Origin: Anaerobium acetethylicum
GTDB lineage: Bacteria; Bacillota; Clostridia; Lachnospirales; Lachnospiraceae
DNA length: 46,715 nucleotides
Assembly (NCBI RefSeq): GCF_900096945.1
Contig: NZ_FMKA01000028.1
Coordinates: forward strand, 1 to 46,715
Direction: 5' to 3'
In this document: positions 8,201 to 16,959 of the stretch, piece by piece
Position numbering within the stretch: position 1 is the first letter of the stretch
Layout: each line of letters opens with the position of its first letter
Program-made: the position numbers and the translations under genes
The notes under the pieces: model-generated
Seen by the model: only the letters and a program-made list of their open reading frames with translations
Databases searched by the model: none
Told to the model about the DNA's origin: nothing

Positions 8201-8265
8201 GTCCCGGGTTTTTATGCAAATTCAGCATAAAAACACCTCGCGAGACAGGGGTTCTGAACAGTTAC
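8201..8265 (+). repeat. Second good copy of the intergenic hairpin repeat
   Basis: The hairpin GTCCCGGGTTTTTATGC / GCATAAAAACACCTCGCGAGAC is followed by AGGGGTTCTGAACAGTTAC. The order and almost all bases match 6995-7058, including compensatory-looking differences in the stem. It ends about 30 bases before the lrp-type start. Confidence 0.65.
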
Positions 8266-8294
8266 CATAAAATAATCAATTGGAGATGAGTGAC

Positions 8295-8777
8295 ATGAGA
8301 GAGAAGATTTTATCGTATATCGAGAAGAACAGCAGAATCGATATCAAGGATCTGGCAGTTCTGCTTGGGATGGAAGAAGCTGAAGTAGCCAATGAGCTTT
8401 CGGCAATGGAACAGGAAAAGGTAATCTGCGGATACCATACGCTGATCGACTGGGAAAAGACAAACAACGAAAAGGTCACTGCATTGATTGAAGTAAGGGT
8501 CACTCCTCAGAGAGGACAGGGCTTCGACAGGATTGCAGAAAGAATCTACAACTATCCCGAAGTAAATGCCGTATACCTGATGTCAGGCGGATTCGATTTT
8601 ACTGTCATCATCGAAGGAAAGACAATGAGGGATGTTGCCCAGTTCGTATCGGACAAGCTGGCTCCCCAGGAAGCGATCCTGAGCACGGCTACCCATTTTG
8701 TACTGAAAAAATACAAGGATCATGGCACTGTTCTGGTCCAGGGTTCAAAAGATGAAAGGATGCTGGTGACTCCATGA
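8295..8777 (+). CDS. Lrp/AsnC family transcriptional regulator
   Basis: Regulator of 160 residues: an N-terminal winged helix-turn-helix (about 5-50, IDIKDLAVLLGMEEAEVANELS) and a C-terminal RAM/AsnC ligand-binding domain (about 65-145, ALIEVRVTP ... YLMSGGFDFTVIIEG). The ATG at 8295 is chosen over a TTG at 8280 because GGAG at 8282-8285 is well placed for it. Its stop overlaps the aminotransferase start (ATGA), so it almost certainly controls or is co-expressed with that enzyme and senses an amino acid. The ligand cannot be deduced. Confidence 0.9.
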   Translation: MREKILSYIEKNSRIDIKDLAVLLGMEEAEVANELSAMEQEKVICGYHTLIDWEKTNNEKVTALIEVRVTPQRGQGFDRIAERIYNYPEVNAVYLMSGGFDFTVIIEGKTMRDVAQFVSDKLAPQEAILSTATHFVLKKYKDHGTVLVQGSKDERMLVTP

Positions 8778-9949
8778 GAAATCCATTATCAGATAAAGTA
8801 ATCAGCATTGAGCCGTCCGGAATCAGAAAGTTTTTCGATATTGTAAGTGAAATGAAGGATGCAATCTCTCTGGGCGTTGGGGAACCTGATTTTGACACCC
8901 CATGGCATATCAGGGATGAGGGAATCTATTCCCTTGAAAAGGGGCGCACATTCTATACATCCAATGCAGGGCTCAAGGAACTGAAGGTTGAAATCTGCAA
9001 ATATTTAAAGAGAAGAGTCGGTCTGGACTATGACTATAACCTTGAAACCCTGGTCACGGTAGGCGGAAGCGAAGCAATTGACCTTGCCCTCAGGGCGATG
9101 ATCAATCCTGGAGATGAGGTGCTTATCCCGCAGCCAAGCTATGTTTCCTACCTGCCATGCACGGTGCTTGCGGACGGTGTTCCGGTGGTAATCGAGCTGA
9201 AGGCCGAAAACCAGTTCAAGCTCACAAGGCAGGAGCTTCTGGATGGAATCACGCCAAAGACAAAAATTCTGATCCTTCCGTTTCCCAACAACCCTACAGG
9301 CGCAATCATGACAAGGGAAGAGCTGAAGGAAATTGTCGAAGTGGTCATAGAAAAAGATATTTTTGTAATCACGGACGAAATATACTCGGAGCTCAGCTAC
9401 AGCGGCAATCATGTGTCGATTGCAGAGTTCCCGGGAATGAAGGAAAGAACAATCCTGATTAACGGCTTTTCCAAAGCATATGCCATGACAGGCTGGAGGC
9501 TTGGATATGCAGTAGGACCAAAAGAAATCATCGAACAGATGATCAAAATACACCAGTTCGCAATCATGTGCGCACCTACCACAAGCCAGTATGCTGCAGT
9601 CGAAGCCCTGAAAAACGGGGATGAAGACGTGGCTGCCATGCGGGAGGCCTATGACCAGAGGCGGCGGTTCCTGGTCAATGCCTTCAAGGAAATGAAGCTT
9701 GAATGCTTCGAACCGTTCGGCGCATTTTATGTATTCCCATGCATCAGGGAATTCGGAATGACTTCGGATGAGTTTGCAACAAGGCTCCTGAAAGAGGAAA
9801 AGGTTGCGGTAGTTCCGGGAACGGCATTCGGAAGCTGCGGCGAGGGATTTTTAAGGATTTCCTATGCCTACTCTCTGGAAAACCTGAAGCTTGCCCTGGA
9901 ACGAATCAACAGATTCGTAGAAAGGCTCAGAGCCGAAAAATGCAATTAA
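8774..9949 (+). CDS. PLP-dependent aminotransferase, class I/II fold type I
   Basis: Aminotransferase of 391 residues. The PLP lysine is K234 in GFSKAYAMTGWRLG; other cofactor contacts are N173 in NNPTG, D201 and Y204 in DEIY, and R242. The N-terminal SLGVGEPDFDTP motif is typical of the aspartate/aromatic aminotransferase subgroup (PatA/AspC-like). It overlaps the Lrp-type regulator by four bases, an arrangement often seen for amino-acid degrading or branched/aromatic transaminases. Substrate preference cannot be fixed from motifs. The following trmL gene starts 20 bases after its stop. Confidence 0.92.
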   Translation: MRNPLSDKVISIEPSGIRKFFDIVSEMKDAISLGVGEPDFDTPWHIRDEGIYSLEKGRTFYTSNAGLKELKVEICKYLKRRVGLDYDYNLETLVTVGGSEAIDLALRAMINPGDEVLIPQPSYVSYLPCTVLADGVPVVIELKAENQFKLTRQELLDGITPKTKILILPFPNNPTGAIMTREELKEIVEVVIEKDIFVITDEIYSELSYSGNHVSIAEFPGMKERTILINGFSKAYAMTGWRLGYAVGPKEIIEQMIKIHQFAIMCAPTTSQYAAVEALKNGDEDVAAMREAYDQRRRFLVNAFKEMKLECFEPFGAFYVFPCIREFGMTSDEFATRLLKEEKVAVVPGTAFGSCGEGFLRISYAYSLENLKLALERINRFVERLRAEKCN

Positions 9950-9969
9950 GCAGGCATGGAGGAAGAAAA

Positions 9970-10470
9970 ATGGCAGCATTGAACATCGTGCTTTACGAAC
10001 CGGAAATTCCGGCGAATACAGGAAATATCGGGAGGACCTGCGTTGCAACAGGCACCAGGCTTCACCTGATAGAGCCCCTTGGATTCAGGCTCAATGAAAA
10101 AGAAATAAGACGCGCGGGAATGGACTACTGGAAGGATCTTGATGTGACGACCTATATCAACTACCAGGATTTCCTGGATAAGAATCCGGGAGCGAAAATC
10201 TACATGGCTACAACCAAAGCGCCCAACGTATACACAGAGGTCTCCTACGAGCCTGATTGCTACATCATGTTCGGAAAGGAAAGCGCCGGGATACCGGAGG
10301 AGATTCTAGTGAATCATCAGGACACTGCGATCAGGATTCCGATGATCGGGGATATCAGATCCCTCAACCTGGGAAATTCGGTGGCCGTGGTGCTTTATGA
10401 GGCCCTGAGGCAGAACAATTTTGAAAACATGAATCTTGAAGGACACCTGAAAAAATTCAAATGGGAATAA
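9970..10470 (+). CDS. trmL: tRNA (cytidine/uridine-34 2'-O)-methyltransferase TrmL
   Basis: SPOUT-family methyltransferase of 166 residues that would methylate the 2'-O of the wobble base in tRNA-Leu isoacceptors using SAM. Diagnostic blocks are NIVLYEPEIPANTGNIGRTC at the N-terminus, FGKESAGIPEE, and the knot segment IPMIGDIRSLNLGNSVAVVLYEALRQ (split here for description). The ATG at 9970 is chosen over an in-frame ATG at 9940 because GGAGGA lies just upstream and the family begins here; 9940 lies within the aminotransferase gene. It ends the lrp-aminotransferase-trmL operon, with a strong terminator immediately after. Confidence 0.95.
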   Translation: MAALNIVLYEPEIPANTGNIGRTCVATGTRLHLIEPLGFRLNEKEIRRAGMDYWKDLDVTTYINYQDFLDKNPGAKIYMATTKAPNVYTEVSYEPDCYIMFGKESAGIPEEILVNHQDTAIRIPMIGDIRSLNLGNSVAVVLYEALRQNNFENMNLEGHLKKFKWE

Positions 10471-10474
10471 AGCC

Positions 10475-10530
10475 CAAAAAAGGTACCAGGTACTGTGAAC
10501 AGTCGTTCACAGTACCTGGTACCTTTTTTT
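10475..10530. terminator. Very strong bidirectional terminator
   Basis: A perfect 19-bp stem (GGTACCAGGTACTGTGAAC with its complement, loop AGTC) is extended by A6 on the left and T7 on the right, so it can stop transcription from both convergent genes, trmL (+) and the histidine kinase (-). A second perfect hairpin (GGCGGGTG / CACCCGCC, 10538-10558) lies on the kinase side. The GGTACC ends recur in the hairpin at 45337-45378. Confidence 0.85.
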
Positions 10531-10568
10531 GATAAGGGGCGGGTGAAAATCACCCGCCTACTTTACCC

Positions 10569-11981
10569 TTATTTCTTTGATTTTGGAAGGGTGAAGATGA
10601 ATTCGGTTCCGACCCCTTCCGTGCTTATTACATTGATATGTTCACCATGGGACTGGATGATTTCCTTTACGATGGAAAGTCCGAGTCCTGTGCCTCTTTT
10701 GTCTTTTCCGCGGGAAAGATCGGTCTTGTAGAAGCGTTCCCAGATCTTCTTCAGGCTGTCTTTTGGAATTCCGATGCCTGTATCCTTGACGGATACGAAA
10801 ATCTTTTCATTTTTTTCAGTGGTTTCCACGTAGATTGTGGAGTTGTTGTGGCTGAATTTGATGGCATTGTCGAGCAGGTTGTAAAGAACCTGCTGAATCT
10901 TTCCTACGTCAGCGGACACATACATATCTTTTGATGCGAAAGTCAGATTGATGCTGATCTTCTTGCCTCTGCAGGTACCTTCAAATGCGGCGGCAGTGCT
11001 TTTTATGATGCTGTTGATGTCGAAGTCCACGATGTCCAGAAGGTTTTTGTTGATGTCGAAATTATTGAGTGTCAGGAGGCTGCTTGTAAGCTTGTTCAGA
11101 CGCTCGGTTTCGAAAAGCACGATGTTCAGATATTTTTCCTGCATTTCCGGAGGGATAGTGCCGTCTAGTATGGCCTCCAGGTAGCCTTTGATGGAAGTGA
11201 GGGGGGAACGGAAATCGTGGGAAATATTAGAAATGAATTTTTTCTGGTATTCCTCGGACTTGCTCAGCTCGCTGGACATGTAGTTAAGCGATGCGGCCAG
11301 GTGTCCGATCTCGTCCTCGCTTGTTACGTTGAGTGCGTATTTCAGGTTTCCTTTTGCGTATTCGTTTGCAGCCAGGGTAATCTTCTTCAGAGGGATGTAG
11401 ACGATCCAGGTGAAGACCCCCAGAATGATCAGCGACATGATAAAAATTACCAGAAGGGACATATAGGAGATGTTAAGGACCTTGTCCCGGTATTCGACGA
11501 GTCCCGACATGGGGGTGTGGATCAGCACATATCCACGCACCCTGAAATTGGAGGTGATTGGCGAATAGACCGTCAAAACATCTTCTGAATACAGGTCATA
11601 GAAATTGCCGATCTGGTAATAACGGCTGCCGCTGAGGGTCGGGTCGAAGGAGGTAAGGATCACCTGTTCGTCATTGGCGATGGTTCCTTCTGAGCTAATC
11701 AGCAGGCGGCCGGCTGGATCCACGATCCATATATCTGCAGATATGGAGGTTGCGATTGCGCTCAGGTTCGTCTGGACGCTCTCGACAGTGGACTGGTTCT
11801 TGAAATATGCTGAGCCGTATTTTGAAGAAAGGAGGGAAGCCTCCTTGTAAAGATCTTCGGCTCGGATTGTCGTCAGCTCTTTCATCGTGTATTCGGAGGC
11901 TATTGTTGAGATTATGATAAAGCTCATGATTCCGAAAACCAGATAAGCAAGCAGAAATTTTGTGTATAGGGATTTATTCAT
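10569..11981 (-). CDS. Sensor histidine kinase (HAMP-containing, OmpR-partner type)
   Basis: Membrane sensor kinase of 470 residues. Transmembrane helices at about 8-28 and 172-197 bracket an extracytoplasmic sensor region of about 140 residues. A HAMP linker (about 198-245), the DHp helix with phospho-acceptor H255 in ISHDFRSPLTSI, and an HATPase domain with N-box (LLDNAIKFSH), G1 (DTGIGIP) and G2 (GTGLGLSIV) follow. It lies 33 bases after the response regulator gene on the same strand, so regulator and kinase form one operon. The signal is unknown; general architecture resembles envelope-stress kinases of clostridia. Confidence 0.93.
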   Translation of the reverse strand: MNKSLYTKFLLAYLVFGIMSFIIISTIASEYTMKELTTIRAEDLYKEASLLSSKYGSAYFKNQSTVESVQTNLSAIATSISADIWIVDPAGRLLISSEGTIANDEQVILTSFDPTLSGSRYYQIGNFYDLYSEDVLTVYSPITSNFRVRGYVLIHTPMSGLVEYRDKVLNISYMSLLVIFIMSLIILGVFTWIVYIPLKKITLAANEYAKGNLKYALNVTSEDEIGHLAASLNYMSSELSKSEEYQKKFISNISHDFRSPLTSIKGYLEAILDGTIPPEMQEKYLNIVLFETERLNKLTSSLLTLNNFDINKNLLDIVDFDINSIIKSTAAAFEGTCRGKKISINLTFASKDMYVSADVGKIQQVLYNLLDNAIKFSHNNSTIYVETTEKNEKIFVSVKDTGIGIPKDSLKKIWERFYKTDLSRGKDKRGTGLGLSIVKEIIQSHGEHINVISTEGVGTEFIFTLPKSKK

Positions 11982-12014
11982 CCGGTATGCGGCCTCCTTT
12001 GCTGCGTGTTAGTT

Positions 12015-12719
12015 TTAACTTCTTACGTCGAATTTGTAGCCGATTCCCCAAACGGTGGAAAGTCCCCATTTGGCATGGTCTTTGATTTTCTCCCGCAGAC
12101 GCTTTATATGTACGTCCACAGTTCTTGTGTCGCCGATGTATTCGTAGCCCCAGATATGGTCGAGAAGCTGCTCCCTTGTAAACACCTGGTTGGGTGAAGA
12201 GGCAAGGAAGTAGAGGAGCTCAAGCTCCTTGGGGGGCATCTCAACGGTCTCGCCGTTGTAAAGAACGGAATAGTTTGTCAGGTTTATGATGAGGTCGGGA
12301 TATTCCACCACTTTTGCCCCTTCGTTGGCAGCCGGTACAGCCGGTGCCGGATTGAAGCGCCGCAGAACGGCCTTTACCCTGGCCACCATTTCTTTTGAGT
12401 CGAAGGGTTTTATGATGTAATCGTCAGCACCGAGCTCGAGCCCGAGCACTTTGTCAAAGATCTCGCCTTTTGCTGAAAGCATGATGATGGGTACGGAGGA
12501 TCGCTGCCTGATTTCACGGCATACCTGGTATCCGTCGATTCCCGGAAGCATAAGATCCAGGAGGATCAGGTTTGGCTGGAAGGAATCGAATTCCTTCAGG
12601 GCGGATTCACCGTCGTGGACCATTTTCGTTTCGAAGCATTCTTTTGTAAGATAGAGGGAAATTAATTCTGCAATGCTGGCATCGTCATCGACGATGAGTA
12701 TTTTCTGTTTTGACACCAT
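12015..12719 (-). CDS. OmpR/PhoB-family response regulator
   Basis: Response regulator of 234 residues: receiver domain with acidic pocket D11-D13, phosphorylated D55 (LILLDLMLPG) and K104 (IIKPF), then a winged-helix DNA-binding domain (about 135-230) with the RTVDVHIKRLREKI recognition helix and GIGYKF wing. It is the first gene of the two-component operon with the kinase downstream. The upstream gap holds a repeat hairpin (12745-12777). The mutS2 gene also reads in this direction and ends 70 bases upstream. Confidence 0.95.
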   Translation of the reverse strand: MVSKQKILIVDDDASIAELISLYLTKECFETKMVHDGESALKEFDSFQPNLILLDLMLPGIDGYQVCREIRQRSSVPIIMLSAKGEIFDKVLGLELGADDYIIKPFDSKEMVARVKAVLRRFNPAPAVPAANEGAKVVEYPDLIINLTNYSVLYNGETVEMPPKELELLYFLASSPNQVFTREQLLDHIWGYEYIGDTRTVDVHIKRLREKIKDHAKWGLSTVWGIGYKFDVRS

Positions 12720-12744
12720 ATTGGGTACTCCCTTTCAAGTTGTA

Positions 12745-12777
12745 GTAACTATTCAGGACCACGCCCTTCATAGTTAC
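12745..12777. repeat. Copy of the GTAACTATTCAGGAC repeat
   Basis: GTAACTATTCAGGAC ... CTTCATAGTTAC with 7-bp terminal inverted arms (GTAACTA/TAGTTAC). It matches the outer left arm of the element at 6917-6951 at most positions. It lies between mutS2 and the two-component operon, with another AGTTACTATT string just after it. Confidence 0.55.
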
Positions 12778-12788
12778 AAGTATAGTTA

Positions 12789-15170
12789 CTATTTAAACTC
12801 AACGATCGTCACTCCTGTTTCGCCTTCGCCGAATACGCCGAGGCGGAATGATTTTACGTAGTTCAGTCGTTTGAGGTGGCTGTGTACGCCATTTCTTAAG
12901 GCGCCGGTACCTTTGCCGTGTACGATGCGTACCTGAGGCACATGGGCGATGTAGGCGTCGTCGAGATATTTGTCAAGAACGGCGATGGCCTCGTCCACCG
13001 TTTTTCCGATCAGGTTGATCTCTGTAGTTATAGTTGAAGATTTCGCCATTTTGATCTTTCCGGCGCCAGTCCTGTTCGTGGCTGACGAGGATGCTGTGAC
13101 GGCTGGTTCCTGAATAACCTCCAGGTCCTTGATGTTGATCTGGGAGCGGAGGATTCCCATCTGCACGTAAAGGTCGCCCTTTGCATTCGGCAGGGTGCTT
13201 ACGGTTCCGTTGAGATTCAGGCTCAGGACTCTGACTGAGTCGCCGATTTTGAAGTCGGCAGGTTTATGCTGCTTTTTGGCTGCAGGCTTCGTCTTGTAGG
13301 CCAGGTTTTTCTCCACGTCGGACATCCTGCCCCTCAGGCGGTTTCTCTCGTTTTCCAGGTCCTTGGCGGACATGCCTTCTTTTCCGTATTTGTTGAAGTT
13401 CTTGATTGTCTGGTCGGCGTATTCCTTGGCTTCCCTGAGGATTTCATGGGCCTTTTCGTTTGCCTCCCGGATGATTTTCTCGCTGCGCTCGTCAAGTCTT
13501 GCCTGCTTTTCTTCCAGCTTTTTCTTTAAGGCCTGTGTTTCGCTCTTATACCGTTCAATCTCAGCCTGTTCCTTTTCGATTGTCGCACGGCTTGTCTCAA
13601 GATCCGTAATCAGGTCCTCGAAGGTCTCGTCCTGTGCAGTAAGCCTGCTTTTGGCATCCTCAATGATGAAGTCCGGAAGGCCGAGCTTGCTGGAAATGGC
13701 GAAGGCGTTACTCTTGCCGGGTATGCCGATCAGGAGGCGGTAGGTTGGGCGGAGTGTGGCAACATCGAATTCGCAGCATGCATTTTCAACGCCTTCCGTA
13801 GAGAGGGCATAGACCTTGAGTTCGCTGTAATGGGTGGTCGCCATGGTCCGGATGCGGCGGCTGTGCAGGTGGGAAAGCACTGAAATCGCCAGTGCGGCAC
13901 CCTCCGTAGGGTCGGTTCCGGCACCAAGCTCGTCGAAGAGGACCAGGGATCTCTCGTCCGCGTGCTGCAGGATGGAGACGATGTTGGTCATATGGGAGGA
14001 GAAGGTACTCAGGCTCTGCTCGATGCTCTGCTCGTCGCCGATATCGGCATAGACCTCTTCGAAAAGGGCGAGCTCTGACTTGTCGAAGGCGGGTATGTGA
14101 AGGCCGGCCTGTCCCATCAGGGTGAGGAGGCCGACGGTCTTCAGGGACACGGTCTTGCCGCCTGTATTTGGTCCTGTCACGATCAGAAGATCAAAATCCC
14201 TTCCGAGGTGGATGTCTATGGGAACGACATTCTTTTTGTCAAGGAGCGGATGGCGCCCTTTTTTGATATTGATTCTTCCTGCGGTGTTGAATATGGGTTC
14301 CGTGCCGTTATAATCCTTCGAAAGGAGGGCTTTTGCAAAAATGAAATCCAGCTCGGTCAGGATGGAAAAATTACCGGCAATCGCTTCGATATACTCGGCG
14401 ACCTGCGCGCTCAGGTCAGCAAGGATAACCTCGATTTCGTCGGCTTCCCTGATGGAGAGCTCCTTCAGGTCGTTGTTCAGCTTGACGACGGACATAGGCT
14501 CGATGAAAAGTGTGGCCCCTGTCGAGGACTGGTCGTGGATCATGCCCGGCACCTGGCCGCGGTATTCGGATTTTACAGGAAGGCAGTATCTGCCGTTCCT
14601 CATTGTGATAAGGGCATCCTGCAGATAGGTCCTTGCGGAGCCGCTCACCATGGAAGTCAGCTGCGAATGTATCTTGTCGTTTGTCTGCTGGATCGTCCGC
14701 CTGATATGCTTCAGATTGCTGCTGGCGTCGTCGCTGATTTCGTCTTCGGCCGGGATGCATCTTCTGATTTCCGAAGAAAGAGGCGTCAGAGGCTCGAGGG
14801 CCGAGAACATCGCATCAAGGGAATCGGGCGGCGTGTTGGCATGCTCGCGCCTGGAAAATGCCTTGACCCTGTTGGTGTTCTCGAGCAGGGTGCAGATCCT
14901 GAGAAGCTCCTCGGAGCTGAGCACGCTGCCGATTTCCAGTCTTTTTAAGGAACCGCGGACATCCTTGACGCCTGAAAAGGAAATGCTTCCCTTTTCGAAG
15001 ATGCGGCTCAGGGCATCTGAGGTGTTGACCAGGGCGAGGCGTATTTCCTCGAGATCAGAGGCGGGTACCAGGTTCCGGCAGGCCTCTTTTCCCATAAGTG
15101 AGGAAGCATAGGCTGCCAGGCGGTCAATTATTTTATTATATTCTAAAGTCTTTAGTGCTTTGCTGTTCAT
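12789..15170 (-). CDS. mutS2: Endonuclease MutS2
   Basis: MutS2 of 793 residues, normal length. It has an N-terminal core and clamp (about 1-300), the MutS ATPase with Walker A TGPNTGGKT near residue 330, Walker B/ABC motifs (LVLFDELGAGTDPTEG, THYSELK), a long charged coiled coil (about 510-620), a KOW-like stretch (KIGDSVRVLSLNLNGTVS) and a C-terminal Smr endonuclease domain with HGKGTGALRNGV. Its role is in resolving branched DNA or, as shown for some Firmicutes, rescuing collided ribosomes. It starts at ATG with a GGAG site nine bases upstream. The 5' gap is shared with the divergent HtrA-like gene. Confidence 0.96.
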   Translation of the reverse strand: MNSKALKTLEYNKIIDRLAAYASSLMGKEACRNLVPASDLEEIRLALVNTSDALSRIFEKGSISFSGVKDVRGSLKRLEIGSVLSSEELLRICTLLENTNRVKAFSRREHANTPPDSLDAMFSALEPLTPLSSEIRRCIPAEDEISDDASSNLKHIRRTIQQTNDKIHSQLTSMVSGSARTYLQDALITMRNGRYCLPVKSEYRGQVPGMIHDQSSTGATLFIEPMSVVKLNNDLKELSIREADEIEVILADLSAQVAEYIEAIAGNFSILTELDFIFAKALLSKDYNGTEPIFNTAGRINIKKGRHPLLDKKNVVPIDIHLGRDFDLLIVTGPNTGGKTVSLKTVGLLTLMGQAGLHIPAFDKSELALFEEVYADIGDEQSIEQSLSTFSSHMTNIVSILQHADERSLVLFDELGAGTDPTEGAALAISVLSHLHSRRIRTMATTHYSELKVYALSTEGVENACCEFDVATLRPTYRLLIGIPGKSNAFAISSKLGLPDFIIEDAKSRLTAQDETFEDLITDLETSRATIEKEQAEIERYKSETQALKKKLEEKQARLDERSEKIIREANEKAHEILREAKEYADQTIKNFNKYGKEGMSAKDLENERNRLRGRMSDVEKNLAYKTKPAAKKQHKPADFKIGDSVRVLSLNLNGTVSTLPNAKGDLYVQMGILRSQINIKDLEVIQEPAVTASSSATNRTGAGKIKMAKSSTITTEINLIGKTVDEAIAVLDKYLDDAYIAHVPQVRIVHGKGTGALRNGVHSHLKRLNYVKSFRLGVFGEGETGVTIVEFK

Positions 15171-15606
15171 TGTTTAAATCTCCTATAAGTTCTGACGGAG
15201 CATGCCCCGGATGGACCGCGGAATGCTCCTGAAGGCAGATAATATCTGAAAAAATTATGTTTACACCCTTATTATTTTAACCTATAATATAGTAAATGAA
15301 AACACATAAATGTGAGTTTCATTTAATTCATGATAATCAAAGGTTACTGTCCACTTCGTGAACAATAACACGCTTTATAATCAAATTTCTTAAAAAACCT
15401 GGCTCTGTGAAGCATAAAGGGGCCTGTTGTTTGGTCTGTTGCAGAGCGTCTCTGCTTTATTTACACTTATTTCATATACCGTTCACAAATTTCTGATAGG
15501 ATATTAACATGGTTTAAAACTATGATGCAGGGGTCAAAAAATATTTTGCTCTCTGGATTTGTGATGCGTTGTGCGTATTGATGATTTAGTAAAAAGGAGA
15601 TTTCCA
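15171..15606. promoter_or_regulatory. Divergent intergenic region mutS2 / HtrA-like gene with hairpins and a candidate promoter
   Basis: No coding frame is supported in these 436 bases. A near-perfect hairpin (ATGAAAACACA / TGTGAGTTTCAT, 15296-15322) and a second hairpin (GTTACTGT / ACAATAAC, 15343-15369), resembling the GTAACT repeat family, are visible. For the HtrA-like gene a promoter fits at TTCACA (15482-15487), 17-base spacer, TAACAT (15505-15510). The stretch around 15260-15300 is AT-rich and probably contains the mutS2 promoter, which I could not place confidently. Confidence 0.4.
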
Positions 15607-16887
15607 ATGTCTGTGGAAAATAAAAAAGAGGAAGAATTCCGCTTTATCACGGAAAAAATTAAAGCGAAACCTTTAGATAAGAAAAAAGCTGTCCTGAAAG
15701 CGGTGGGATTCATCGGAGCGGCAGCATTATTCGGGATCATTGCCTGCTTTATGTCTGTGCTTACGAAGCCCTTTGCGGAAAGCCTGTTCGCAAAGGAAGA
15801 AGTGTCAGCGATTACCATACCGAAAGACGAGGAAGCCGCAGAAGAGAACGGAAATGCACAGGTCGAAGGCGGAAACCAGCAGGAGCCTGTTGCAGAGGCA
15901 GCACCCCGGGAACTGAATGTCGGAGACTACGAAACGATCTATAAAGAACTCTATAAGGTCGCTGACCTTGCCGAATGTTTTATGGTGACCGTAACTGCGC
16001 GCACAAGCGATGTTGACTGGTTCAACAACACGTATGAAAGCCAGGGGCAGGTCTCGGGAACCATTGTCGGAAATAACGGACTGGAGCTGCTGATCCTGAC
16101 GGAAAGAAGCGCCATCGAAGGTGCGGATGAAATTCAGGTGACCTTTGTAAATAAGGACATGGAGACGGCTACCATTAAGAGATACGATGCAAATACCGGA
16201 CTTGCAGTCATCGGCGTTCCTATTGCGGGGATGAAGAAGGAGACTCTGGACAAGGTGGAAATCGCGACTCTTGGGAATTCCTATTCGGCAGGGCAGGGAG
16301 AGCCTGTCATGGCCCTTGGAAGCCCTCTCGGCTATCCGAATTCCGTTTTCCACGGTTTCATAACGTCGTGCAAAAATACAGTTTCGACGCTGGATGTGAA
16401 TTATGACCTGATCAACACGGATATCATAGGAAGCAGCCAGGGAAGCGGAACAATCATCAATACAGACGGAGAGGTAATCGGCGTAATCGCCCAGAAATAT
16501 GGAACGGAAAGCAGCCAGAATACGGTTGTGGCGTTGTCTGTTTCAGAAATCAAAGGGCTGATAGAAAAATTGTCCAATAATCAGGATATCGTGTACTTCG
16601 GAATCAAAGGCATAGAAGTGACGGACACGATAGCGATCAAAATGGAAATTCCAAGGGGCGTTTATGTGACTGAAACGGCAATCGATTCGCCGGCGATGAC
16701 ATCCGGAATCCAGAGCGGGGACATTATTGTAAGCTTTGATGATGAAAAGGTGACATCCCTGATGGATTTTGAGAACAGGCTTGTAAGATATGCGCCGGGA
16801 CAGGTCGTGGAAGTAAAAGTAATGCGTCATGGAAGCGAAGGTTACAAGGAAATCGCGTTTATCGTGACTTTGGGAAGCTTAAAATAA
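15607..16887 (+). CDS. HtrA/DegP-like membrane protein with inactive protease domain and PDZ
   Basis: Membrane-anchored protein of 426 residues: cytoplasmic tail (1-30), one transmembrane helix (about 32-52), acidic linker, trypsin-like HtrA domain (about 100-315) and PDZ domain (about 325-420, PRGVYVTETAIDSPAMTSGI split). All three catalytic positions differ. The usual TNxHVIEGAD reads TERSAIEGAD (His replaced by S168), TDLAVI reads TGLAVI (Asp replaced by G198), and GNSGGP reads SQGSGT (Ser position G279). It is therefore predicted to bind rather than cut proteins. The ATG at 15607 is preferred over a GTG at 15571 because AAAAGGAGA precedes it. It is upstream of yhaM and may share its transcript. 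Confidence 0.85.
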   Translation: MSVENKKEEEFRFITEKIKAKPLDKKKAVLKAVGFIGAAALFGIIACFMSVLTKPFAESLFAKEEVSAITIPKDEEAAEENGNAQVEGGNQQEPVAEAAPRELNVGDYETIYKELYKVADLAECFMVTVTARTSDVDWFNNTYESQGQVSGTIVGNNGLELLILTERSAIEGADEIQVTFVNKDMETATIKRYDANTGLAVIGVPIAGMKKETLDKVEIATLGNSYSAGQGEPVMALGSPLGYPNSVFHGFITSCKNTVSTLDVNYDLINTDIIGSSQGSGTIINTDGEVIGVIAQKYGTESSQNTVVALSVSEIKGLIEKLSNNQDIVYFGIKGIEVTDTIAIKMEIPRGVYVTETAIDSPAMTSGIQSGDIIVSFDDEKVTSLMDFENRLVRYAPGQVVEVKVMRHGSEGYKEIAFIVTLGSLK

Positions 16888-16959
16888 AAATAGAATAAAA
16901 GTTCCGGCGGGCATAGACCCGGTCTGGAACGGAGCAGTATTAGTTTGGAAGGAGAAAAC

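Noticed and set aside
14097-14948. Long plus-strand frame opposite mutS2
   Set aside because: It is an antisense shadow of a highly conserved coding region and has no ribosome site.
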